In this document: in pieces, positions 28,885 through 37,582 of the stretch
How positions within the stretch are numbered: position 1 is the stretch's first letter
Layout of the letters: each line of letters opens with the position of its first letter
Assembly: GCF_021568775.1 (NCBI RefSeq)
Contig: NZ_JAKGSG010000033.1
Span: 1-64,000, forward strand
Direction of reading: 5' to 3'
DNA: 64,000 nt
Origin: Antribacter soli
Lineage (GTDB): Bacteria; Actinomycetota; Actinomycetes; Actinomycetales; Cellulomonadaceae
Notes under the pieces: generated by a model
The model's input: only the letters and a program-made list of their open reading frames with translations
Told to the model about the DNA's origin: nothing
The model's database searches: none
Made by a program: the position numbers and the translations under genes

Positions 28885-30491
28885 GGTGCCCCTCCCGTGT
28901 CGTCCGTGGCCTGCTGCTGCTGTTGCTGCTGCTGGCCGGCCTGAGCGTCGTGAGGGTTGGTCGCGCGCGGCACGCCCGCCCGCGCTGCCGCCCCGCCCCG
29001 GGCCCCCGACGTCGGACGCGGGCCTCTCTGCGCAGGTGTGCCACCGGCATCGGCCGCCAGGACGGGCGACGTGACCCAGGTGTCCTTGGAGCCGCCGCCC
29101 TGTGAGGAGTTGACGACGAGCTGGCCCTCCGGGAGAGCGACCCGCGTGAGACCGCCGGGCAGCACCCACACCTCATCGCCGTCGTTGACGGCGAACGGGC
29201 GCAGGTCCAGGTGGCGGGGGCGGAACGTCCCGTCGACGAAGGTCGGTCCGGTGGACAGCTGGACGACGGGCTGAGCAATCCACCCGCGCGGGTCCTCCAG
29301 GATGCGGGTGCGGACGGCGTCGATCTCCGCGCGCGTCGCGCTCGGGCCGACGACGATGCCCTTGCCGCCGGACCCGTCGACCGGTTTGACCACGAGCTCG
29401 TCGAGGCGGTCGAGCACCTCGGCCCGGGCGGCCGGCTCCTCGAGGCGCCACGTGTCGACGTTCTTCAGGGCGGGTTCCTCGCCGAGGTAGTAACGGATGA
29501 GGTCCGGCACGTAGGTGTAGACGAGCTTGTCGTCGGCGACGCCGTTGCCGATCGCGTTCGCCAGCGTGACCGTGCCCCGGCGCGCGGCGTTGACCAGGCC
29601 CGGGACACCGAGCACGGAGTCGGCGCGGAACTCCACAGGGTCGAGGAACTCGTCGTCCACCCGTCGGTAGATGACGTCCACGCGCCTCGAGCCCTCCGTG
29701 GTGCGCATGTACACGCGGCCCGCGGAGCAGAACAGGTCGCGCCCCTCGACCAGCTCCACGCCCATGAGGCGGGCCAGCAGGGTGTGCTCGTAGTACGCCG
29801 AGTTGAAGACGCCCGGGGTGAGGACGACGACGGTCGGGTCGGGGACTCCGTCGGGCGCAGCGGCTGCGAGGGCGGCCAGGAGCCGCTGCGGGTAGTCCAC
29901 CACCGGCTCGACCCGCAGGCGGCCGAACAGCTCGGGGAACGTGCGGACCATGGCGCGGCGGTTGCTCACCACGTAGCTCACCCCGCTCGGCACCCGGACG
30001 TTGTCCTCGAGGACCCGGTACTCGCCCTCCTCGTCACGCACCAGGTCGACCCCGCTGACGTGGCAGCGCACCCCGTTCGGCGGCTCGATGCCGTGCGCCG
30101 CACGCTGGAACTCCGAGCTCGACAGGATGAGGCGCAGCGGCACGACGCCGTCCTTGACGACCTCCTGCTTGCCGTAGACATCGGCGAGGAACGCCTCCAG
30201 GGCGCGGACCCGCTGGCTCACTCCCACCGCGATGCCGTCCCACTCGTCCAGCTCGATCACGCGAGGCACGCAGTCGAGCGGGAACGGACGCTCCTCCCCC
30301 GCGAAGTCGAAGGTGACGCCCTGCGCCAGGTACGACTTGGCGAGCGCGTCGGCACGCGCCGCCACCTCCTCAGCCGTGAGCCCCGCGAGGGTGGCGTGCA
30401 CCTGCTCGTAGCGAGGCCGCAGGGAGCCCTCGCGGTCGATCATCTCGTCGAAGGCTCGCTGCAGTGGGTACCCATCGAACAGGTCGCTCAT
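28878..30491 (-). CDS. circularly permuted ATP-grasp ligase
   Basis: A 537-residue member of the type-2 circularly permuted ATP-grasp family (COG2308). Visible family motifs: RVLEDNVRVPSGVSYV, VLTPGVFNSAYYEH, DELVVKPVDGSGGKGIVVGP (ATP loop), and VVNSSQGGGSKDTWV. It would activate a carboxylate with ATP and join it to an amine. The family core ends near residue 475; the last 60 or so residues are an unusual Pro/Arg/Gly-rich tail with eight consecutive Gln codons. First gene of a three-gene coupled operon. Substrate unknown. Confidence 0.92.
   Translation of the reverse strand: MSDLFDGYPLQRAFDEMIDREGSLRPRYEQVHATLAGLTAEEVAARADALAKSYLAQGVTFDFAGEERPFPLDCVPRVIELDEWDGIAVGVSQRVRALEAFLADVYGKQEVVKDGVVPLRLILSSSEFQRAAHGIEPPNGVRCHVSGVDLVRDEEGEYRVLEDNVRVPSGVSYVVSNRRAMVRTFPELFGRLRVEPVVDYPQRLLAALAAAAPDGVPDPTVVVLTPGVFNSAYYEHTLLARLMGVELVEGRDLFCSAGRVYMRTTEGSRRVDVIYRRVDDEFLDPVEFRADSVLGVPGLVNAARRGTVTLANAIGNGVADDKLVYTYVPDLIRYYLGEEPALKNVDTWRLEEPAARAEVLDRLDELVVKPVDGSGGKGIVVGPSATRAEIDAVRTRILEDPRGWIAQPVVQLSTGPTFVDGTFRPRHLDLRPFAVNDGDEVWVLPGGLTRVALPEGQLVVNSSQGGGSKDTWVTSPVLAADAGGTPAQRGPRPTSGARGGAAARAGVPRATNPHDAQAGQQQQQQQQATDDTGGAPC
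28908..28933 (-). repeat. CAG triplet repeat encoding poly-glutamine
   Basis: On the minus strand a run of CAG/CAA triplets encodes eight Gln residues near the end of the ATP-grasp protein. Poly-Gln is rare in GC-rich bacterial proteins and the tract should be prone to length change. Confidence 0.85.
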
Positions 30492-30569
30492 GTCGGCACA
30501 CTACGGCGCACCGGACGACGGTGGGGTTCCGGTCATGTTTCGGTGTGATGACGGTATGGGCTGTGCCCG

Positions 30570-31481
30570 TCACTCGTCCTGCAGGACGGCGGCGATGCGG
30601 GCCTGGCTCGCGCGGGCGAACTCCGGCCACCGGTCCCAGTAATAGGGCAGCGCGATCACGGCCTCCACCAGGACCCAGCCCCGCGCCCGCTCCCAGGCGT
30701 CGTCGAGGCCGGCGGACGCCCGGAAGGCGGCGCGGGCCGTGCCGCGGAACAAGGTCCAGGCGGGGATCAGGTCGGCCGCCGGGTCGCCGACGCCGATCCC
30801 GCCCCAGTCGATGACCGCGGCGAGGCGCCGACCGTGGGCCAGCAGGTTCCCCGGCAGGAGGTCGCCATGGATCCAGGCGCCGCCCGACGCCGGCCAGGCA
30901 CCCAGGGCACGGTCCCACACCCTGGTCACGGCTTCCGCCCCCGCCCGGCGACCGTCGCCGAGCGGCACCTCGAGCCGGCTGCCGGCCGCGACGCTCGCGC
31001 GGCGGACCGCGTCGTCGAGCCGCTCGAGGGGGACGCCGCGACTCGTGCCGTCCGTGACGGGGCCGCCCGCCGGATCGACTCCGCGCAGCGCGGTGACGAA
31101 GGCGGCGAGCGTGCGCGCGCCGCCGTCCTGGTCGGTATTGTCCGCAGTGGGCGGCTCGCCTGGGAGCCACGGCACGACGGACCACTGGAACGGGTAGCCG
31201 TCAGCGGGCTCGCCGACGGTCAACGGCGCAGGGACCGCGAGCGGCACGTGGGGCGCGAGGATCGGGAGCCAGCGGGCGTCGTTCACGGCCTGCTCCGCGG
31301 CCCAGGCGATCTTCGGCATCCGGACGAGCAGCTCGTCGCCGAGCCGGTACAGCAGGTGGTCCGTCCCGCCCGCGGGGCCCGGCGTCACCGCGAGGTGCGC
31401 CCAGTGCGGGAACTGCTCCGCGACGAGCCGCCGGACCTGGTCCGGGGTGGTCTGGACCTCGTCGTCGTGGAGCTGCGGCAC
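30570..31481 (-). CDS. aminoglycoside-phosphotransferase-like kinase
   Basis: A 303-residue protein of the APH/choline-kinase fold. The catalytic loop is WIHGDLLPGNLL and the metal-binding motif is VIDWGGIGVGDPAADL, both intact. The GTG start at 31481 (VPQLHDDEV) is chosen because family homology begins there; an in-frame start 37 codons upstream would add a low-complexity Ala/Pro segment. Small-molecule substrates are typical; antibiotic resistance cannot be inferred. Divergent from the PemK-like gene; the 176-base gap shows no clear operator. Confidence 0.85.
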   Translation of the reverse strand: MPQLHDDEVQTTPDQVRRLVAEQFPHWAHLAVTPGPAGGTDHLLYRLGDELLVRMPKIAWAAEQAVNDARWLPILAPHVPLAVPAPLTVGEPADGYPFQWSVVPWLPGEPPTADNTDQDGGARTLAAFVTALRGVDPAGGPVTDGTSRGVPLERLDDAVRRASVAAGSRLEVPLGDGRRAGAEAVTRVWDRALGAWPASGGAWIHGDLLPGNLLAHGRRLAAVIDWGGIGVGDPAADLIPAWTLFRGTARAAFRASAGLDDAWERARGWVLVEAVIALPYYWDRWPEFARASQARIAAVLQDE

Positions 31482-31657
31482 GCTGCGACCGTAGGGGTGC
31501 GGATGCGGCCGGGCCGAGACTTTTCCGGGTGCCGGCGACGCGGGCGGCGCCAGCGGCGCGCACGACGCCCGCGACGCGGCGGCGCCGGCCACGCCCGAAC
31601 CGGCGACCGTGCAGTGGTTCGGCCGATCTGCCCGGATGGGCCGATACAGTGCCTGGC

Positions 31658-32257
31658 GTGACTCGTAATCCCTGGCTCAGCCTGCTCGAGGACGTCGTCG
31701 AGGCCGTCAAGTCGTCCGTCGCCGAATCGCCCAAGGACACCGGCCGTGAGCCCGCACGCGTGCCCGCCCCCGGCCCGTCCGACGTGCCGGCACGACCGCG
31801 CCCGGCCCGCGCTCCGGCGTCGGCCGGCAGGGCGCCCCGGACCGTGGGCTACCCCGGTGACTTCGACGGGACCGTCGAGCCCGTCTACGCCCCCGACCTT
31901 GACGGTGAGCCCGACCCGGGCGAGGTCGTCTGGACCTGGGTCCCGTACGAGGAGGACCACGCCCAGGGCAAGGACCGACCGGTGCTGCTCGTCGGCCACG
32001 ACGGGCCCTGGCTGCTCGCGCTGCAGCTCACGAGCCAGGACCACGACCGCGACGCCGAGCAGGAGGCGCGGGCCGGCCGGATCTGGTTCGACATCGGCTC
32101 GGGCCCGTGGGACCGCGAGGGCCGGCGGTCGGAGGTGCGGATCAACCGCGTCATCCGCGTGCACCCGGACGCGGTTCGGCGCGAGGGAGCGATCGTGCCG
32201 CGCGGAACGTTCGACGACGTCGTGAAGTACATGCACCGCGCGCTCGACCTGACGTGA
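31658..32257 (+). CDS. PemK/MazF-like protein without an antitoxin partner
   Basis: A 199-residue protein: an N-terminal 60-residue tail (LLEDVVEAVKSSVAESP, then Pro/Ala-rich) followed by a PemK/MazF-like barrel (DPGEVVWTWVPYEEDHAQGKDRPVLLVG). MazF-type toxins are mRNA interferases of about 110 residues; here the domain is longer and has an insertion, and no antitoxin gene lies on either side. GTG start. In actinobacteria such a stand-alone gene is commonly seen near rpsT. It may not be a toxin; a housekeeping RNA role is an equal possibility. Confidence 0.8.
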   Translation: MTRNPWLSLLEDVVEAVKSSVAESPKDTGREPARVPAPGPSDVPARPRPARAPASAGRAPRTVGYPGDFDGTVEPVYAPDLDGEPDPGEVVWTWVPYEEDHAQGKDRPVLLVGHDGPWLLALQLTSQDHDRDAEQEARAGRIWFDIGSGPWDREGRRSEVRINRVIRVHPDAVRREGAIVPRGTFDDVVKYMHRALDLT

Positions 32258-32559
32258 AGCCTGTGACGTTCGCGGCGTCGTTACCCGGTCGGATCAGCAT
32301 GAAGCGACACTGCTTGCACCGCCTCTGACCAGCGGTTCTGCTCGCCGCCGGACGTTCGTGACCGTGAGGCCGGGTTCACAGCCGCACGCCTCGGCCATGC
32401 CCGGGGATTCTGCTAACCTTGGTGGTTGCGTGTCCGCCCAGGTCGGCGGGCACCGTCCCAGCTCCTCTCCACGGGTTTCCCCACCCCAGTCCCGGAGCTG
32501 CGACCGCCCTCTACGACCTATCCGCTCGCCGCCAGGCGAACACACCAGGAAGTCCACAC
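32258..32559 (+). promoter_or_regulatory. rpsT upstream region
   Basis: A 302-base gap with no gene. It should hold the rpsT promoter: TAACCT at 32414-32419 is a possible -10, which would give a 5' leader of about 135 bases. No good -35 is seen at the normal spacing. I see no convincing riboswitch or leader peptide. Confidence 0.3.
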
Positions 32560-32820
32560 GTGGCAAACATCAAGTCCCAGCTCAAGCGCATCAAGACGAA
32601 CGAGAAGGCGCGCCTCCGCAACAAGGCCGTCAAGTCTGAGCTCAAGACGTACGTGCGCAAGGTCCGCGAGGCCGTCGCCGCCGGCGACAAGGAGGCCGCG
32701 ACCACGGCGCTCGTCGCCGCCACGCGCAAGCTCGACAAGGCCGTCTCGAAGGGCGTCATCCACACGAACCAGGCTGCGAACCGCAAGTCCTCGATCGCGA
32801 AGCAGGTCTCGTCGCTCTGA
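32560..32820 (+). CDS. rpsT: 30S ribosomal protein S20
   Basis: An 86-residue basic protein, [24 protein letters not shown] onwards in part, with the usual S20 helical-hairpin composition and the ending [15 protein letters not shown]. It binds 16S rRNA in the small subunit. The GTG start at 32560 has AGGAA eight to nine bases upstream. It is monocistronic: a terminator follows, and holA converges from the other side, a common rpsT-holA arrangement. Confidence 0.97.
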   Translation: MANIKSQLKRIKTNEKARLRNKAVKSELKTYVRKVREAVAAGDKEAATTALVAATRKLDKAVSKGVIHTNQAANRKSSIAKQVSSL

Positions 32821-32865
32821 TCGTGATGCCCGGGCTCTGCTGAGCCCGCAGCGCGAACTTCGTCA

Positions 32866-32911
32866 GGCGCCGCTCCTCCGTCCCCTCGCCAGGGACCACG
32901 GGAGCGGCGCC
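32866..32911 (+). terminator. rpsT terminator
   Basis: GGCGCCGCTCC (32866-32876) pairs perfectly with GGAGCGGCGCC (32901-32911), followed by TTT. A smaller hairpin CGGGCTC/GAGCCCG lies just before it (32831-32848). Both sit between rpsT and the convergent holA. Confidence 0.85.
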
Positions 32912-32947
32912 TTTCGTGCGCCCTCCCGCGGGTGACGCGCCGCGCGC

Positions 32948-33952
32948 TCAGCCTCGGCGTGCGCGGGAGATCGTCATCACTGCCCGTTCGACCGCGAACA
33001 CAGGGTCGCGAGCCTCGCCCTTGACGTCGGCGTCCGCCTGCGCCACGGCCGAGATCGCGACGGCCAGCCCTTCGGGCGTCCATCGCCGCAGGTCCTTCTG
33101 CGCCCGGTCCACCTGCCAGGGTGCGAGACCGAGCTCACGGGCGGTCACTCCCCCGCCGCGCAGCGCCGCGACCTTGGCGAGCGTGCGCAGGCGCAGCGCC
33201 AGCGCGGCGACGAGCGGCACCGGGTCGACGCCGGTCGCGAGCGCGTGGCGGAGCAACGCAACGGCGGTTCCCGTGTCCCCCTCGACCGCGGCGTCCGCGA
33301 CGCGGAACCCCGTAGCCTCGACGCGTCCGCCGTAGTACCGGTTGACGACGGCCTCGTTGATCGCTCCCGTCGTGTCGGCGACCAGCTGCGAGCACGCGGC
33401 CGCGAGCTCTCGCAGATCGTTGCCGAGCGCGTCGACGAGGGAACGCACGGCCGCGGCGTCGGCCCGACGGCCCGCTCCGCGGAACTCGTTCATCACGAAC
33501 GACGCCTTCTCCGCGTCCTTCGTGACGGGGTCGCACGTCATGACCGGCGCACCGGTCGCGGTGATCGTGTCGAGCATCTTCTTGCCGCGCTGCCCGCCGC
33601 CGTGCACCACGATCACCGTGGTCTCCGGGTCGGGCCTTCCGACGTAGGCGATGATGTCCGCCATCAGCTCTTCCGTGCCGGCGTCCGCACCCAGGATCAC
33701 GACGACCTTCGCCTCGCCGAACAGCGACGGGCTGGCGGCGACCGTGAGCTGCCCGGCCCCGTAGGTGGCCCCCTCGAGCTCGACCTTCTCGACCTCCGGG
33801 TCGCGCTCGCGGGCAAGCCGCACCACCGCGTCCACCGCCCGCTCGGTCAGGAGCGGCTCGGCTCCGCGCACCAGCACGACAGGTGCGAGCGTGGGCTCGT
33901 CCCAGGTGCGGGCGGGTGCGGTGGCACGGCTCTTGCGGGTAGCGGGAGGCAC
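32948..33952 (-). CDS. holA: DNA polymerase III delta subunit
   Basis: A 334-residue clamp-loader subunit. The N-terminal part has PVVLVRGAEPLLTERAVD and VVILGADAGTEELMADIIAYV; the C-terminal collar domain has DLRELAAACSQLVADT and a typical ending. It opens the sliding clamp during replication. I use the GTG at 33952; the frame is open further upstream but would run through the comEC stop region. It follows comEC by 58 bases, the conserved comEA-comEC-holA order. Confidence 0.93.
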   Translation of the reverse strand: MPPATRKSRATAPARTWDEPTLAPVVLVRGAEPLLTERAVDAVVRLARERDPEVEKVELEGATYGAGQLTVAASPSLFGEAKVVVILGADAGTEELMADIIAYVGRPDPETTVIVVHGGGQRGKKMLDTITATGAPVMTCDPVTKDAEKASFVMNEFRGAGRRADAAAVRSLVDALGNDLRELAAACSQLVADTTGAINEAVVNRYYGGRVEATGFRVADAAVEGDTGTAVALLRHALATGVDPVPLVAALALRLRTLAKVAALRGGGVTARELGLAPWQVDRAQKDLRRWTPEGLAVAISAVAQADADVKGEARDPVFAVERAVMTISRARRG

Positions 33953-34010
33953 GAGCAAAGCCTGCCACGCCCCACCGACACGAGTCTTCGGTCGCAGTGG
34001 AGCGCTCGGT

Positions 34011-36473
34011 TCAGCAGCCCGCCAGCCCGATCTGCCCCTCGCGGACCACCAGCGCGAACGTGCCGCACTCGTCCGTGCGGACCACCGCCGCGCCAACACC
34101 TTCGTAGAGGCCGATCGCGATGTCCGTCGGGTGTCCGTAGGTGTTGCCCTCGCCGGACGACACGATCGCGACCGCGGGGCTCAACAGCTCAGCCAGGCCC
34201 GGCGACTGCACGCGCGAGCCGTGGTGCGCCACCTTCACGACGTCCACCGCCCCGGCACCGCGCCGCAGGAGACCGGCGAGCAGCGCCTCCTGCCCCGCGT
34301 CCTCCAGGTCACCGAGCAGCACGACGTCCAGGTCCGCGGTCCGGACGGCCAGCGCGACGCTCGCGTCGTTCGCGCCGTCGCCGCCTGCCTCCCCGCCTTC
34401 ACCTCCGCCCGACGACGGCCGCTCGTCGTCCAGGCCCGCGAGCAGCACCTCCCACCTCGCGGTCCCGGCCGTCCCCGTCTCGCCGGCGGACGCCGCCCGC
34501 ACCGGCACACCGGCCTCCTCCAGGCGCGCGACGGCCCACGCGGCGTTCGCGTCCGGCACAGCGAGCGGCGAGACGAGTGCCACGTCCACCTGCCGTCCCG
34601 AGAGCACGGCTGGCAGCCCGCCGACGTGGTCGGCGTGGAAGTGGCTGAGGACGAGCAGGTCGACGCGGGTGATCCCGAGGTCGTCCAGGCAGCGTCCGGC
34701 AGCGTCGCCATCCGGGCCGACGTCGATCACCACCGCCGAACGCGTTCCCGTCCGCAGGACGAGACCGTCGCCCTGCCCCACGTCGCAGGCCACCACCTGC
34801 CAGTCCCCCGGTAGCTCCGGCCCGGGACGCAACACCCGGGGAACCGCCACGCACGCCGCGGTGGCCGCGACCGCCACGACGACCGCGAGGGCAAGGAGGC
34901 GTGCCCGGGCGCCCGATCGGCGTCGGGCGGCGATCGCCCTGCGCAGGCCGGACCGTGCCGCATGGCGCCAGGCGTCGGGCCAGCCGCGGCGCGGCGAGGC
35001 CCGCAGCACCACCCAGAAGCCGGACAGCGTGACCGCGGCGAGCAGCAGCGCCCCGGCCGGTCCGCCCGGCCAGGGCAGCGAGGCACCGGGCAGCGCCGCG
35101 CCCCACGTCGCGACCTGCGCGATCCACCAGGTGGCGCCGCTCGCGGCCCACGCCACCGCGTGCGCGACCGGTGGAGCCCACGGTGCGAACAGCGTCGCGA
35201 CAAGTCCGAGCACCGTCGCAGGCACGAGTGCGGGCGCCGCCAGGAGGTTGGCCGGCACCGTCACCGCCGAGACCGACGGCGAAAGGAGCACCAGGATCGG
35301 ACCGCACGCTGCCTGGGCCGCCACCGGCACGGCGAGCGCGAAGGCGGGGACGCGTCCGATCCACGGCTCCAGCCGACGCCCGAGCGGCGCCACCAGCAGC
35401 ACGAGCCCCGCGGTCGCGGCGGCCGACAGCGCGAAGCCGAACGATCGCGACAGCCACGGGTCGACGACCAGCAGCCCCACCGCGGTCGCGGCGAGCGCCG
35501 GCACCGCCTGGGACGGCCGGCCGATCGCCGTCCCGGCCAGCGCGAAGGCTGTCATGACGGCGGCGCGCAGCACGCTCGGCTCGGGCCGGACGAGAACGAC
35601 GAACCCCGCCGCGGCAACCGCGAGCACACCGACGCGCGCCGCCCGCGGCATCCGCGCGGTCGCGCACAGCCCGGTCAAGACGGCGACCACGATCGCGAAG
35701 TGGCTGCCGGACACTGCCGTGATGTGCGTGAGGCCGGTGGTGCGGAGGGCGTCGGCGATGTCGGGCGGCAGCCGCGACGTGTCGCCGATGGCGGCGCCCG
35801 GGACCAGCCCGCGGCCCTGCGGCGACAGGTCCGCGGTGACGGCCAGCAGCGACGTGCTCAGCGTGTCCGCCACCCGCAGCAGACCGGCCGGCGGAGCCGT
35901 CTGCGCGACCCTCGTGGCGGCGACGCGCGCAGCCTCCGCGGCCCCCGGGTCCGCAGGGCGCGACCGGCCGGTCACCGTGACGAAGGCGCCGTACCGGGGA
36001 ACGGCGGTGGACGTCACCTGGACGTGGCCTCCGGCCGGGGTGGCGACGCCCCGCGCCGACACGACGCGCGCCGCCAGCACCCAGCGCACCTCGGGCCCGG
36101 GTCCGATCGCGCCCAGGCCGCCCGACGGCAACCGGGTCGTGACGGGCTCCGGCTGGGCCACGACGGTGCCCGTCATCGTGACCACCGCACCCGCCGCGGC
36201 GAGCCGTTCCAGCGGCGCGCGACCGGCGAGCTGGACGTGCGCGCTCGCCACGACCGTGAGCAGGCAGGCGGATGCGAAGAGGGCGTGCGCGAGGGCAGCC
36301 GGCCGGAGATCGCCACGCCCGGCGGAGGCAGCAACCACGGCCCCTGCCGCGACGACGAGGGCGACCCCGAGGCCGAGGAGCACCGGCCACGTGCGCAGCG
36401 ATGCCGGGCCGGTGACGAGCCAGGCCGCCACCCAGGTCGCGAGCGCCGCCGGAGCAAGACGCAGGTCTGTCAT
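34011..36473 (-). CDS. comEC: ComEC/Rec2 DNA-uptake channel
   Basis: An 820-residue membrane protein with a DUF4131-like N-terminal region, a Competence domain of about ten helices (TTGLTHITAVSGSHFAIVV is the family hallmark), and a C-terminal metallo-beta-lactamase domain (VLSHFHADHVGGLPAVLSG, HHGSRVQSPG). It forms the inner-membrane channel for single-strand DNA uptake. It follows comEA by 28 bases. Presence of comEA-comEC suggests competence potential, but such genes are common in actinobacteria without shown transformation. Confidence 0.95.
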   Translation of the reverse strand: MTDLRLAPAALATWVAAWLVTGPASLRTWPVLLGLGVALVVAAGAVVAASAGRGDLRPAALAHALFASACLLTVVASAHVQLAGRAPLERLAAAGAVVTMTGTVVAQPEPVTTRLPSGGLGAIGPGPEVRWVLAARVVSARGVATPAGGHVQVTSTAVPRYGAFVTVTGRSRPADPGAAEAARVAATRVAQTAPPAGLLRVADTLSTSLLAVTADLSPQGRGLVPGAAIGDTSRLPPDIADALRTTGLTHITAVSGSHFAIVVAVLTGLCATARMPRAARVGVLAVAAAGFVVLVRPEPSVLRAAVMTAFALAGTAIGRPSQAVPALAATAVGLLVVDPWLSRSFGFALSAAATAGLVLLVAPLGRRLEPWIGRVPAFALAVPVAAQAACGPILVLLSPSVSAVTVPANLLAAPALVPATVLGLVATLFAPWAPPVAHAVAWAASGATWWIAQVATWGAALPGASLPWPGGPAGALLLAAVTLSGFWVVLRASPRRGWPDAWRHAARSGLRRAIAARRRSGARARLLALAVVVAVAATAACVAVPRVLRPGPELPGDWQVVACDVGQGDGLVLRTGTRSAVVIDVGPDGDAAGRCLDDLGITRVDLLVLSHFHADHVGGLPAVLSGRQVDVALVSPLAVPDANAAWAVARLEEAGVPVRAASAGETGTAGTARWEVLLAGLDDERPSSGGGEGGEAGGDGANDASVALAVRTADLDVVLLGDLEDAGQEALLAGLLRRGAGAVDVVKVAHHGSRVQSPGLAELLSPAVAIVSSGEGNTYGHPTDIAIGLYEGVGAAVVRTDECGTFALVVREGQIGLAGC

Positions 36474-36501
36474 GAAGACTCTCCGGTGTCGTGCCCGGCG
36501 A

Positions 36502-37416
36502 TCACCGGACGCGCACGGAGTCGCGGACCTTGTCCAGCAGGGCCGGTCCGATGCCGTCGACCTCCCCGAGCTCGTCGACGCTCGTGAACGGGCCGTTCTC
36601 GTCCCGCCAGGTGACGATCCGCTCCGCGATGACCGGGCCGACGCCCGGCAGCGTGTCGAGGAGGGCGGCGTCCGCCGTGTTCAGGTCGACGATCCCGTCG
36701 CCCGCTGCTCCGCCGGCCGCAGGCGCACCGGACCCGCCGCTGTCCGGGGCAGCGACCACCTCGCCCGCGGCCGGCACGCGGAGCTGTTCCCCGTCGGCCA
36801 CCTCGCGGGCAAGATTGACGCCCGACAGGTCGGCGGTCGCGGTCGGCCCGCCGGCCGCCTCCACGGCGTCGGCGATCCGCGCCCCCTCGGGCAGCGTGAC
36901 GAGCCCCGGACGGTTGACCTGCCCGACCACGTGGACGACGACCTCGCCCGCCGGGGCGGTCTCGCCCCCGCCGGCCGCACCGGGTCCGGTCTCGTCCGAG
37001 GAAGCGTCCGGCAGGCCTGCACCCGCGTCAGCACCGGCGACGTCGGCGGCGCCGGCAGGTGCCAGTCCCTGGACGTCGTCCACGGACCCGATCCCGCCGC
37101 TGAGCGCAAGGGCCGCGACGCCCGCGCCGAGCAGCAGCACCGCCACGGCCGCGACGACGGCGGTCCGGCCGCGCAGCGCCCAGCGGCGCCCGCCGTCCTC
37201 GCCCCGGAGGTCGCCCGGGTGCCCGTGCGCCGCCGCGTAGGCGGCGGCCACGCCCGCGGCGGACCGGCGCGCCCGCAACCGGTCGACGAGCTCCGCGGCC
37301 GGATCGTCCGGCTCGCCGACCGGCGCGAACGGCCACAGGTCGGGCGGCGGGCCTGGCGTCCCGTCGGGTGCCGGCCGGCCCCGTCCGCCTGCGGAAACCT
37401 CGGAGATCACGTCCAT
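36502..37416 (-). CDS. comEA: ComEA-type DNA receptor
   Basis: A 304-residue protein: cytoplasmic N-terminus, one membrane helix (TAVVAAVAVLLLGAGVAALAL), a SLBB domain (VVVHVVGQVNRPGLVTLPEG) and a C-terminal helix-hairpin-helix pair (VDLNTADAALLDTLPGVGPVIAERI). It binds double-stranded DNA at the membrane and hands it to ComEC. The ATG at 37416 is preferred; a start 25 codons upstream is also open and neither has a strong Shine-Dalgarno. Confidence 0.92.
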   Translation of the reverse strand: MDVISEVSAGGRGRPAPDGTPGPPPDLWPFAPVGEPDDPAAELVDRLRARRSAAGVAAAYAAAHGHPGDLRGEDGGRRWALRGRTAVVAAVAVLLLGAGVAALALSGGIGSVDDVQGLAPAGAADVAGADAGAGLPDASSDETGPGAAGGGETAPAGEVVVHVVGQVNRPGLVTLPEGARIADAVEAAGGPTATADLSGVNLAREVADGEQLRVPAAGEVVAAPDSGGSGAPAAGGAAGDGIVDLNTADAALLDTLPGVGPVIAERIVTWRDENGPFTSVDELGEVDGIGPALLDKVRDSVRVR

Positions 37417-37582
37417 GCCGCGACCGTAGGCGCGGCGATCTGCCGGGCGGGCCGTCTCAGGGGCGCCTGTGCACAGGAACCTCTCGCGCACGGATGTGGT
37501 CGGCCACGCACCCGCGCAGCGCCATGGTCACGTGCCGTCGGCCGCGCGTACGAATCCCACGAGCCCGGAACGTGGGATCACC

